A stretch of 62,417 bases of DNA. Source: Bacteroidetes bacterium 46-16 (GTDB taxonomy: Bacteria > Bacteroidota > Bacteroidia > Chitinophagales > Chitinophagaceae). The translations under genes and the position numbers were made by a program. Location: contig MKUN01000038.1 of NCBI GenBank assembly GCA_001897835.1, positions 1-62,417 of the forward strand. The letters are read 5' to 3'. The notes under the pieces were generated by a model that saw only the letters and a list, made by a program, of their open reading frames with translations, had not been told where the DNA came from and did not search any database. This document shows, in pieces, positions 24,309-32,145 of the stretch (position 1 is its first letter; each line of letters begins with the position of its first letter).

Positions 24309-24971
24309 ATGAATAACTTAGCCAGGCTGTCAGTAATTATGTATGATGTCTATCTCATCTTACTCCTTTTGTTGACTTTATTAGCAGTAGTCAGATTCAA
24401 ACAATTGGATAAGGCGACAAGGATAATTGCTTTGTTGATTTTTCTAAGCTTGGCAACTGAATTGATTGCACGATATTGTACAAATGGCAACAATCATCCT
24501 GTTTATAATATTTCTTGCTTTGTAGAATGGGGATTAGTATGTCTCTATTTCAATTATTCTATTAGCACCTTTACGAGATTTTATCTGGGCTGGGTTTTTG
24601 CAATAGTAGGAATTGCTCTTGGAATTTTGAACTTATGGCTTCAGCCTATTGAAAGATTAAGTTCCAATTTCCTATTTCTGGAATGCATGGGCATATGTTG
24701 TCTTTCCTTCTACTCTGTTTATAGGTTTATGCTTTTAGATGATGTTAATATAAAACTACAAAGGAAGGTTCATTACTGGATACCTTTTATTCTCGCGTTT
24801 TACCAGTGTGGCGCATTATGGAGTTGGGTCGCTTATGACTATTATGAAGGGGTTAATAAAAAAGCAACCGGTTTATTACATATATTATTGATCCTAAATT
24901 GTCTTGTGGTGTATAGTGCATTTGCAATTGTATTCTATTTATATCCCAAATTAAGAAATACACATGTTTGA
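24309..24971 (+). CDS. Multi-spanning membrane protein in the regulatory operon
   Basis: 220 residues with about seven hydrophobic helices (VYLILLLLLTLLAVVRF, IIALLIFLSLATELI, WVFAIVGIALGILNL, WIPFILAFYQCGALW, LLHILLILNCLVVYSAFAIV). No enzyme motif is visible. It overlaps the start of the kinase gene by 8 bases. Since the kinase itself has only one membrane helix, this protein may serve as the sensing partner. The function is inferred from the operon only. Confidence 0.7.
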   Translation: MNNLARLSVIMYDVYLILLLLLTLLAVVRFKQLDKATRIIALLIFLSLATELIARYCTNGNNHPVYNISCFVEWGLVCLYFNYSISTFTRFYLGWVFAIVGIALGILNLWLQPIERLSSNFLFLECMGICCLSFYSVYRFMLLDDVNIKLQRKVHYWIPFILAFYQCGALWSWVAYDYYEGVNKKATGLLHILLILNCLVVYSAFAIVFYLYPKLRNTHV

Positions 24972-25770
24972 CACTCCGTACATGCCATTTGTTATCGCTA
25001 TTACTTTTCTCGGATGTATGACTATATCCTTCATAGCCATGTTATTCGTGAAAATAAAGAAACGTGAAAGTATCAAAAATAAGAAGCAACTCCAGGAATT
25101 GCTTAACGAGAAGGAGAATACGATGCATTCTATTGCAATGGAATTACATGATAACATCAATCAGGTACTGCACATGATGCGATTGGAAATGCGGATATTA
25201 GAAGAGCACACTTTGGACCAGCATAAACCTTTAGCCACTGGCATTGGGGAAAGAATGGACCGGTTATTGTTTGACACACAGAATATATCTCAATATCTGA
25301 ATCCACAATATGTTCAGAATATTGGCTTTATTCCGGCTTTACAGGAGGCAGCCACGTGGTTAAATGCGACGGGGCGTATTCGCTGTACTTTTGATATAGA
25401 AGGAGAGCGTCGGATGTTACCCCATCAGGCTGGATTGATGGCATTTCGCATAGCGCAGGAAGCAATACGCAATGTACTGAAATACTCTGAAGCAGATCAT
25501 TTGTCTATAATACTTACGTTCAGATCAAGGGAATTTCAGATGCGACTAACCGATAATGGCAAAGGAATCGAAAAGGATGCCGTAAATAAAGGCTCAGGCA
25601 TCGAAAATTTATACCAGCGAGCCAATATTATAGGGGGAACATTAACCATTTATTCGGTGCCAGATGGGGGAACAATTATACTACTGGATGTTCCGAAGAT
25701 GCAATACATCTCACAGTTGGATGAGATGACTGCTATGACAAGTTATAACAACAATTCTATAAATCTATAA
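24964..25770 (+). CDS. HisKA_3-type sensor histidine kinase
   Basis: 268 residues. One N-terminal membrane helix (PFVIAITFLGCMTISFIAML), a coiled-coil linker, the HisKA_3 phosphoacceptor motif in IAMELHDNINQVLHMMRLEM (His of ELHDN), then the ATPase domain: AFRIAQEAIRNVLKYSEA (N box), LTDNGKGI (G1), GIENLYQRANIIGGTL (G2). This is the NarX/LiaS kinase class that pairs with NarL-type regulators, so the response regulator at 23110 in the same operon is the probable partner. The receiver-only proteins at 2518 and 3215 could also accept its phosphate. Confidence 0.9.
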   Translation: MFDTPYMPFVIAITFLGCMTISFIAMLFVKIKKRESIKNKKQLQELLNEKENTMHSIAMELHDNINQVLHMMRLEMRILEEHTLDQHKPLATGIGERMDRLLFDTQNISQYLNPQYVQNIGFIPALQEAATWLNATGRIRCTFDIEGERRMLPHQAGLMAFRIAQEAIRNVLKYSEADHLSIILTFRSREFQMRLTDNGKGIEKDAVNKGSGIENLYQRANIIGGTLTIYSVPDGGTIILLDVPKMQYISQLDEMTAMTSYNNNSINL

Positions 25771-25792
25771 AAGCTTATAAAAATGCAAGTCT

Positions 25793-26371
25793 ATGAGAAG
25801 AGCTACAAAAAGCGACAGGCAGTTGGTGGTGAAGATACTTAGCCAATCCTTCGATAAGAATCCAAGTGTAAATCATGTCATCATACAAGATCACCTGCGA
25901 AGAAAGCGTATACAGTTGTTGATGGAATATTCTTTTTATGTGTGTCTTTTATTTGGTGAGGTATTTATTTCAGATGATAGTCTAGCATGTGCATTAGTTA
26001 TATATCCTGACAAGAAAAGACCAACTCTTCGATCTGTACTCTTAAATGCCAACCTTATTTTTAAGTGTATCGGCATCAGAAATATCAAAAAGACCCTTGA
26101 CAGAGAAGCGCTACTTAAAAAGGTCAGAGGAAAAGAAAAGATGAGTTGCCTGTGGTTTATAGGTGTTGCTGCAGAGGGCCAGCATAAAGGTACAGGCAGT
26201 AATTTACTACAATCGGTAATTGCTAATAGTACAGATAAGGGAAGGCCTGTTTACCTAGAAACTTCCAACGAACAGAATCTACCCTGGTACAAGAAATTTG
26301 GATTTAATATTTATGCAGAAAAGGATTTAGGTCATACTTTATATTTCCTGAAAAGGAATATCGAAAAATAA
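25793..26371 (+). CDS. GNAT-family N-acetyltransferase
   Basis: 192 residues with the GNAT acetyl-CoA binding pattern in LWFIGVAAEGQHKGTGSNLL (motif A, Q/R-x-x-G-x-G) and the C-terminal NLPWYKKFGFNIY motif (motif B). The N-terminal half is basic and less conserved. The substrate cannot be told. It lies between the kinase gene and the hybrid kinase gene on the same strand with 22- and 10-base gaps, so it belongs to the operon. Its link with signalling is unclear. Confidence 0.8.
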   Translation: MRRATKSDRQLVVKILSQSFDKNPSVNHVIIQDHLRRKRIQLLMEYSFYVCLLFGEVFISDDSLACALVIYPDKKRPTLRSVLLNANLIFKCIGIRNIKKTLDREALLKKVRGKEKMSCLWFIGVAAEGQHKGTGSNLLQSVIANSTDKGRPVYLETSNEQNLPWYKKFGFNIYAEKDLGHTLYFLKRNIEK

Positions 26372-26381
26372 GGAGGCGGTC

Positions 26382-28622
26382 ATGTTAGTCTTTGGAACAG
26401 AGCTACACGTTATCACCTTCCTGATCATCGTTCTGGAACTGGTGTTCTTTATCTATCAGTCAATACATTATTTATCACGTCGTTCGGATAAGAATAGATT
26501 GTATTACCTGATACTACTGTATCTGTTGATACAATACAACTTGATTAGCGGATTACTTCCTGATAAGAAAATCCCTATAAATATCGAGGTGCAGAATGTA
26601 ATTGCATTCGCAGTTGCCTTTATTATGGGGATGTATTTCCCGTATTATTTTTACAAAGTCTACGGCCTTGCCAAGCTTAAATTTTACGCTTATGGAGGTT
26701 CTTTGCTTTTCCTGCTTGTGCCCTTCTTTATCTGTTTTCTGGTTCCTTACTATTTAACAGACAACCTTGAACTCAGCCGCCGGCTGGCAGTCACAATACC
26801 GTTCCTTTATGCCTTATCCTTTTTGTACTCCCTAACTAAAGCAATAAGAGCCAGGAACCGAGAATCCGATGATCCTGAGTTTCGGAAGGAGATTTTTGGA
26901 GTGTATTTAGCGGTTACCTTCTTTATCATGCTGCCTATTATTGCTTTCTTTGAAGTCCAACTCAACACATTGTTACGGCCAGTGCTGCATTTTCATAATG
27001 GCAGCCAGGTAGTAGAAGCAATTACTACAAATTCAGGAATGCTTGTAATGACCGTATTGTTTATCAGGAGATCGGTACGTCAATCCATCTTGGAGTATAA
27101 CAAATTACAGGAATCCGAGAAGAGACTACAAGGTATCAATGAAGAGCTTACTATTAAGGTTAAAGAACGCACGCGAGAATTGGAGCTTGCCAATGAGCAA
27201 CGTACCAATGCGTTTATCAACCTTGCCCATGAAACAAAAACACCGTTGACCCTTATCAATAATAGCCTTGATGATTATATTGCTCACTTTGGTGAAAACG
27301 AGGAATTAAAACTCATAAAAAGAAGTATTGAAAAGCTGAACAATGATATCGTCAATTTCTTTGACATGGAACGGGTCTCCAAAGGGATGGAAATATACAA
27401 TCATCACCAGGTGTCGGATTTCAGCGCTATTCTGTCAGATATTGTAGCACTATTCAAAAAGTACAGTGACACAAAAAGTATCTCTTTAACAGCGTACATA
27501 CAACCTGATATATACATAGAGGCAGATCCAACTGCGTTAACTCGGATTGTCAATAATCTGATTGAGAATGCCATAAAATATACTGATCCGAATGGAGACA
27601 TTACTGTGCGGCTGGTTGAAAATGAAGGTGAAATAAAGCTGGAAGTAGAAGATACAGGTATTGGGATTCCCCCTATGGTACACGAAAAAATATTTGATCC
27701 TTATTACCAGCTTAACCGGGAGAAAAGTAACCTGCAGGGCATGGGGCTAGGACTACCTATTGTACGCAAAGTGATACAATCATTGGATGGCACCATTAAG
27801 ATTGACAGTAATCCTGCCCTAAAAAAAGGTACTATCGTTATTGTGATGCTGAAAAAGGGTTGCCTGTCAAAAGGGCCTGTTACCAATTACATACCAAAGG
27901 TTGAAACAGGCCTATATGATCCGGATAAAATCATACCGTCTGACCTTGCCTATCATAAAGATAAGAGGACCATTCTTATCGTAGAGGATAATAAGGCAAT
28001 GATCAGTTTTCTTTATAAAAGACTGAACGTCAACTATAATATATCTTATGCTTTGAATGGTGCTGAAGCCCTGAAGAAGCTGCAGGAATCAGAAGCATTA
28101 CCAGACCTGATCCTTTCTGATGTTATGATGGATAAAATGGATGGATTTACCTTCGTGAAGATATTATCGGCAAACGATAGGTATAACCATATTCCTATCA
28201 TATTTGTAACTGCCAAAACAGCGTTGATGGACAAGCTTCGGGGGTTGAAGCTAGGCGCCATAGATTTCCTTTCCAAGCCATTTTCTATTGAGGAGCTATC
28301 CCATAAGATAGAAACAGTAATAGACACCCTTGTAAGGCAGCAGAAAGCGATTTTAAGCCGTACTATTGCAAGCCTGAACCATGCCAACCAATTAGAAGGA
28401 ACCAGCTATATAACGTCAAAATTCGACGAAAACTGTAGACGACTGCAGCTTACCGCAAGGGAAAGCGAAATAGTCCAATTAATTGCCAAAGGAAAGTCTT
28501 ATAAACAGATCGCCAACAAACTATTTATTGCTGAAAATACAGTTAGCAAGCATGTACAGAATATATTTGAAAAGACCGGCGTTTCCAATAAGGTAGAGCT
28601 GATCAATCTACTGACCGTTTGA
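26382..28622 (+). CDS. Hybrid sensor kinase with receiver and C-terminal LuxR HTH
   Basis: 746 residues. Domains in order: about seven N-terminal membrane helices (1-230), a coiled-coil linker, a HisKA domain with INLAHETKTPLTLINNSL (phosphoacceptor His of AHETK), a HATPase domain (NNLIENAIKYTD, VEDTGIGIPP, GMGLGLPIVRKV), a receiver (TILIVEDNKAM, phosphoacceptor in LILSDVMMDKMDGF, IFVTAKT, FLSKPF), and a LuxR-type HTH (LTARESEIVQLIAKGKSYKQ, IANKLFIAENTVSKHVQNIF). One protein thus joins sensing, phosphorelay and DNA binding while fixed in the membrane. It is the last gene before an RteC-like gene and may control element excision or transfer. Confidence 0.9.
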   Translation: MLVFGTELHVITFLIIVLELVFFIYQSIHYLSRRSDKNRLYYLILLYLLIQYNLISGLLPDKKIPINIEVQNVIAFAVAFIMGMYFPYYFYKVYGLAKLKFYAYGGSLLFLLVPFFICFLVPYYLTDNLELSRRLAVTIPFLYALSFLYSLTKAIRARNRESDDPEFRKEIFGVYLAVTFFIMLPIIAFFEVQLNTLLRPVLHFHNGSQVVEAITTNSGMLVMTVLFIRRSVRQSILEYNKLQESEKRLQGINEELTIKVKERTRELELANEQRTNAFINLAHETKTPLTLINNSLDDYIAHFGENEELKLIKRSIEKLNNDIVNFFDMERVSKGMEIYNHHQVSDFSAILSDIVALFKKYSDTKSISLTAYIQPDIYIEADPTALTRIVNNLIENAIKYTDPNGDITVRLVENEGEIKLEVEDTGIGIPPMVHEKIFDPYYQLNREKSNLQGMGLGLPIVRKVIQSLDGTIKIDSNPALKKGTIVIVMLKKGCLSKGPVTNYIPKVETGLYDPDKIIPSDLAYHKDKRTILIVEDNKAMISFLYKRLNVNYNISYALNGAEALKKLQESEALPDLILSDVMMDKMDGFTFVKILSANDRYNHIPIIFVTAKTALMDKLRGLKLGAIDFLSKPFSIEELSHKIETVIDTLVRQQKAILSRTIASLNHANQLEGTSYITSKFDENCRRLQLTARESEIVQLIAKGKSYKQIANKLFIAENTVSKHVQNIFEKTGVSNKVELINLLTV

Positions 28623-28698
28623 TATAAGCCATTGAAATACTGGCAATTCAGTAGGGAAATAGTAGAAATCAAGTATAGGTATGCCCTGTTTGTCTCTC

Positions 28699-28706
28699 TA
28701 ATTTTG
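28699..28706 (+). promoter_or_regulatory. Possible -7 box (TAATTTTG) of the RteC-like gene
   Basis: Matches TAnnTTTG. It lies only 2 bases before an ATG at 28709, so transcription would begin inside that frame. This favours the next in-frame ATG at 28742 as the start. Confidence 0.45.
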
Positions 28707-28741
28707 TAATGATAAGAGATCATTACACCAAAAGAGGGCTT

Positions 28742-29935
28742 ATGTGTACAGGTTACATTTTGCAGTGGCTGGATACTTTGGTTACTGTCACCCTGAATCC
28801 GGGAAAATCCCCAATCGCCAAAGCTACAACAGACGAAGTGACAAAAATTCTGGAACAGGCAGCGATTGAAAAAGAGAAGATTGAAACAACTGTCAAGTCA
28901 ACAGTTTTTAACCTGGACGATGACGTCCAGATACGATGTACTATAAAAAAGTATCATTCCAGCCTGATCGCTTTGCTTGACCAAGCTATTGCAAATCGTA
29001 CCTCCCTGTCAGACCATGAACTCTTACGCCAATTGTTAGACAAAACTGTTGCTACTATCGATGAACTACTGGCATTGATTGAAACCAGGTTTATCAGCTA
29101 TCTTGATCTTGAAGAGCGGGTTCCGGCTACCTATTTGTTATTGGTAAAAAAGGAACTGAACAAAAAACTTTCATCGTTATCAAAAAAGCATAAAAATCTC
29201 CCTGTCTACCAGCCGGCATTTGATATTATGAAAGGAGATTTAGATTTACTCTTAAATTCTTCAGAAGATAAACAGCTACATAGTTTCCGGCAGTTATTTT
29301 ACCTGAAAGAGCTTTTCAGGGAATTGGAAGAGCTTCAGCCAACCGAAGACACTTCTGTTTATTCCGCCCTTGATCATATACTGATTGCCATGAATTTTAA
29401 TAGCAAGGCGTATATTTTCAATCTTACACAAAGAATTGCGATGCATATTAACCGTTCAGAGCAGCTTCCCGAACGAATGGAACAATTACTGTTTGATTTA
29501 AAATCATTTAAACAATGCCACAGAAAGCCCAATATCATTTTTAATATAAAAGATGCGGACCTGCATGAACAAATTAACAACTGGTTCTCCCAGGAATTGT
29601 TCTACCTGGAAAAGAAAATACATTATTTAGTTCATCCTTTAAAGGCCAAAGTCACCGACCAGGCAGCAAAAGGCGAGGTAAAACAAAAAATACGATCGGT
29701 ACTTTCCGTAGACCAAATGGCACTTATCCTGAGAGCTGCTGATGAGACGAAAATAATCGCCACAAAGTCATTAAGCAACCTGTTTAAAACAATTGCACCC
29801 TACTTATCCACCCCTTACCAGGAAAATATATCGTATGACAGTATGCGTAGCAAATCCTATTCAGCAGAAATAAAAGATAAGGCTGTTGCTGTAGAAATGC
29901 TGCAACAAATCATTAAACGGATCAAGGAATATTAA
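28742..29935 (+). CDS. RteC-like helical regulator of element transfer (tentative)
   Basis: About 397 residues from ATG 28742. The ATG at 28709 adds 11 residues but lies too close to the promoter box. It is almost wholly helical and soluble. The C-terminus reads like a winged-helix end: QMALILRAADETKIIATKSL, then LFKTIAPYLSTPYQENISYD and SMRSKSYSAEIKDKA. This recalls the C-terminal region of RteC, which activates excision genes of CTnDOT-type elements. The likeness is from memory and moderate. The position right after two-component regulators parallels RteA-RteB-RteC. If the assignment is wrong it remains an unknown element protein. Confidence 0.5.
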   Translation: MCTGYILQWLDTLVTVTLNPGKSPIAKATTDEVTKILEQAAIEKEKIETTVKSTVFNLDDDVQIRCTIKKYHSSLIALLDQAIANRTSLSDHELLRQLLDKTVATIDELLALIETRFISYLDLEERVPATYLLLVKKELNKKLSSLSKKHKNLPVYQPAFDIMKGDLDLLLNSSEDKQLHSFRQLFYLKELFRELEELQPTEDTSVYSALDHILIAMNFNSKAYIFNLTQRIAMHINRSEQLPERMEQLLFDLKSFKQCHRKPNIIFNIKDADLHEQINNWFSQELFYLEKKIHYLVHPLKAKVTDQAAKGEVKQKIRSVLSVDQMALILRAADETKIIATKSLSNLFKTIAPYLSTPYQENISYDSMRSKSYSAEIKDKAVAVEMLQQIIKRIKEY

Positions 29936-29947
29936 GCCAGGAACAGA

Positions 29948-30472
29948 TTAATAGCGCGATTTATCCAATTTCCAGCCGGTGTCAAACAGTGCCAACTCCA
30001 CTCTTAATGTATCCGGCCTGGTCATATCTTTATTGATAAGTTTCGCGAAAGGAGTAATGTTTTTATGCACTACTGTATATTCTACTGTCGCACTTTTTTT
30101 GTCTTCCAACATCCTGATTGCGGTCACTTCACCTAAATCCACATCGGCAATTTTTACGACCTGAGTATAATTATATTTAGGGTCTTCCCTGATCAGAAAA
30201 GGCTTTGCCTTATCGGTAAAATGTATGATTGGGTTGCAGATATCCTTTAGCTTTTGTGTTTTATCTATCGTGACGATACCGTCAGCTTCCAGACCTGCAT
30301 CCAGCAATGACCTGGCAGCTACGGCATCAGTCGTATTTACATCATGTTCAAATACGTGGGGATATTTTTTTACTTCTCGGATAACCTGTATGGCCTGCTC
30401 TTTTGTCAAACTCGTTCTATTGCAAGCCCCCAGCAATAAGATGGAAAGCACTAATACACTTACTGTTTTCAT
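29948..30472 (-). CDS. Lipoprotein of unknown function
   Basis: 174 residues with a lipoprotein signal (VLVLSILLLGACNRT, Cys17). The mature part has two similar-looking halves with charged strands, but no known domain is seen. It is transcribed toward the RteC-like gene (convergent, 12 bases between stops) and divergent from the conjugation operon. No neighbour suggests its role. Confidence 0.65.
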   Translation of the reverse strand: MKTVSVLVLSILLLGACNRTSLTKEQAIQVIREVKKYPHVFEHDVNTTDAVAARSLLDAGLEADGIVTIDKTQKLKDICNPIIHFTDKAKPFLIREDPKYNYTQVVKIADVDLGEVTAIRMLEDKKSATVEYTVVHKNITPFAKLINKDMTRPDTLRVELALFDTGWKLDKSRY

Positions 30473-30724
30473 AACAAGTACATTTTTGAATGATAGCTAA
30501 GATCAGCAGTATGTCACACCAACAAATTTAAAAAAAATCTTCCGCTTTTATACTTATTCAGTCCATTGATAATCAGAGGGTACAGGGGTTACAAGTCACA
30601 TCACAACATAAAACTGGACTTGAAATGGCCTCTCCAGCGTTGTTTTTTTGCTCTTGAAATCGAACGTAAGCAGCCGGTAACAAAGAAAAGGCTGATCAAT
30701 GTAAAAACGCAAAAAACAGAAGCT

Positions 30725-31204
30725 ATGTTACAAAACATCTCTTGGACCGACTACATAATGGCAGTTGCCGTAGCATTGGTCGTTTACTACCTGGTTATAG
30801 GTGTACGGTATTTCTCTTCGGATATAAAGGAGCTATTGTCCGGTAAACGCAGGCTGAAATTCCGAATGTCACCTGCAGCTGTGAGTGATGGTAATAATGT
30901 ACCAAAGGAAGAACAGCAGGAAAGAGATGGCGAAGGTTTTGAAAACACCTCTGACAATGAATTCACGGAGGTAGAACATCTTATCGAGCGCCTGAAATCA
31001 GTCATCGCAGATGCTTCACGCCGGAAACTGATCCCGGATGAGTTCAAGCAATATATAGCTATGGTCTTTAAAGAATATCCCTCTGTAAGATACTCTCCCT
31101 TACGTTCATCTGTAAATGAACTGATCGTGTCGGAGTGTCAAAAATATGGGGCTGTTACACTAAAAGATGATGAAGTGGACCTGTTGTGGAAGGAAGCAGT
31201 GTAG
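30725..31204 (+). CDS. Membrane-anchored conserved protein at the head of the tra operon
   Basis: About 160 residues from ATG 30725 (MLQNISWTDYIMAVAVALVV). An earlier start at 30566 would add 53 residues that do not look coding. One N-terminal membrane helix (AVAVALVVYYLVIGV) is followed by a cytoplasmic, highly charged domain with helical segments (EFTEVEHLIERLKSVIADAS, FKQYIAMVFKEYPSVRYSP). Proteins of this type commonly precede traE in Bacteroidetes elements. The exact role is unknown. It lies 126 bases before traE on the same strand. Confidence 0.65.
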   Translation: MLQNISWTDYIMAVAVALVVYYLVIGVRYFSSDIKELLSGKRRLKFRMSPAAVSDGNNVPKEEQQERDGEGFENTSDNEFTEVEHLIERLKSVIADASRRKLIPDEFKQYIAMVFKEYPSVRYSPLRSSVNELIVSECQKYGAVTLKDDEVDLLWKEAV

Positions 31205-31330
31205 CAAGCCATGACGGGATGTGCTTCCTGTTCAGCCCGGTGCGTTAGGGCAAGTATGGCAAAATGGTGGGCAGCGTAACAGGTAAGCCATCCCGTTTTT
31301 AATTTTTTCAAGTTTAAATGAAACTGTTTT

Positions 31331-31669
31331 ATGAAAAGGTGTAGCAATAAGTTAAATCATGTTATCCGCAAAAGGATAGCTGCCGCAGGCGCTGCTTTGG
31401 CACTACTTGCCATTCACTGCAATGCCTATGCGCAGGATGGTATCCAGGGTATTAATGAAGCCAACAGCAAAGTGCGCAGCTATTTTGATGCAGGCACCAA
31501 CCTGATGTATGCCGTAGGTGCTTTGCTCGGCTTGATCGGAGCTGTTAAGGTCTACCAGAAATGGAATTCAGGAGATCAGGATACCGGCAAAGTCGCAGCG
31601 GCCTGGTTTGGCAGTTGCATTTTTCTTGTCGTAGTGGCTACAGTCATCAAGTCATTTTTCGGTGTATAA
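31331..31669 (+). CDS. traE: Conjugal transfer protein TraE (DUF4134)
   Basis: 112 residues with a signal-like N-terminus, a short periplasmic-looking segment starting after CNAYAQDG, and two membrane helices (NLMYAVGALLGLIGAVKVYQ and CIFLVVVATVIKSFF). The sequence GDQDTGKVAAAWFGSCIFLV matches the TraE/DUF4134 family of Bacteroidetes conjugative elements. It is VirB2-like in size and topology and may be the pilin or a small channel component. It opens the tra block, and the following genes run on the same strand with very small gaps. Confidence 0.9.
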   Translation: MKRCSNKLNHVIRKRIAAAGAALALLAIHCNAYAQDGIQGINEANSKVRSYFDAGTNLMYAVGALLGLIGAVKVYQKWNSGDQDTGKVAAAWFGSCIFLVVVATVIKSFFGV

Positions 31670-31694
31670 AACCAGATATATGCAAGGCAAGCTC

Positions 31695-32108
31695 ATGGAA
31701 AAACTTTGGACTTACATCGTCCATAACAACCCGGAACTAATGCTCCGATTGCAGGAGGAGCAATCGGTTACCACCTATCTCGAAGAAAAAGTAAAGGCCA
31801 TCATGCCAATGGCAGAACAGCTTACAAGCGCAGGTAAGCCGGATTATATTATTGAGGAGCTATGTCTGGATGATTTGACAGCAGAACTAAAACCCTCCAG
31901 GTATCTATATATCCGTTCCGTGTTAGAGGAAGAGTTTCCGCAAGAGTACGAACGGCTCAAAGAAAGCGGTACGCTGACTTACGAGGTGGTTAACCTCATC
32001 GAATCCTGCAAAGACATCTTTAGCGATTTTGATTTTAACATAGAAAATGAAGCGGACAGGCATCTGCGGTATGCCATCATCGGTCAGGTACATACGTACC
32101 TGACCTAG
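31695..32108 (+). CDS. DUF1896-type element protein
   Basis: About 138 residues from ATG 31695. Other in-frame ATGs at 31662 and 31680 would overlap or abut traE. Soluble and helical, with KLWTYIVHNNPELMLRLQEE near the start and ELKPSRYLYIRSVLEEEFPQ in the middle, which is the conserved segment of DUF1896 proteins found beside the large methylase-helicase gene in Bacteroidetes elements. The function is unknown. The constant pairing with that gene suggests a shared role. Confidence 0.7.
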   Translation: MEKLWTYIVHNNPELMLRLQEEQSVTTYLEEKVKAIMPMAEQLTSAGKPDYIIEELCLDDLTAELKPSRYLYIRSVLEEEFPQEYERLKESGTLTYEVVNLIESCKDIFSDFDFNIENEADRHLRYAIIGQVHTYLT

Positions 32109-32145
32109 CGCCAAGGGAAACAGTGAAGCGTGCAAATGTGTAGTT

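Noticed and set aside
30566-30724. Upstream extension of the membrane-anchored gene at 30725
   Set aside because: The added 53 residues look like translated non-coding sequence. The membrane helix near the new start argues for ATG 30725.
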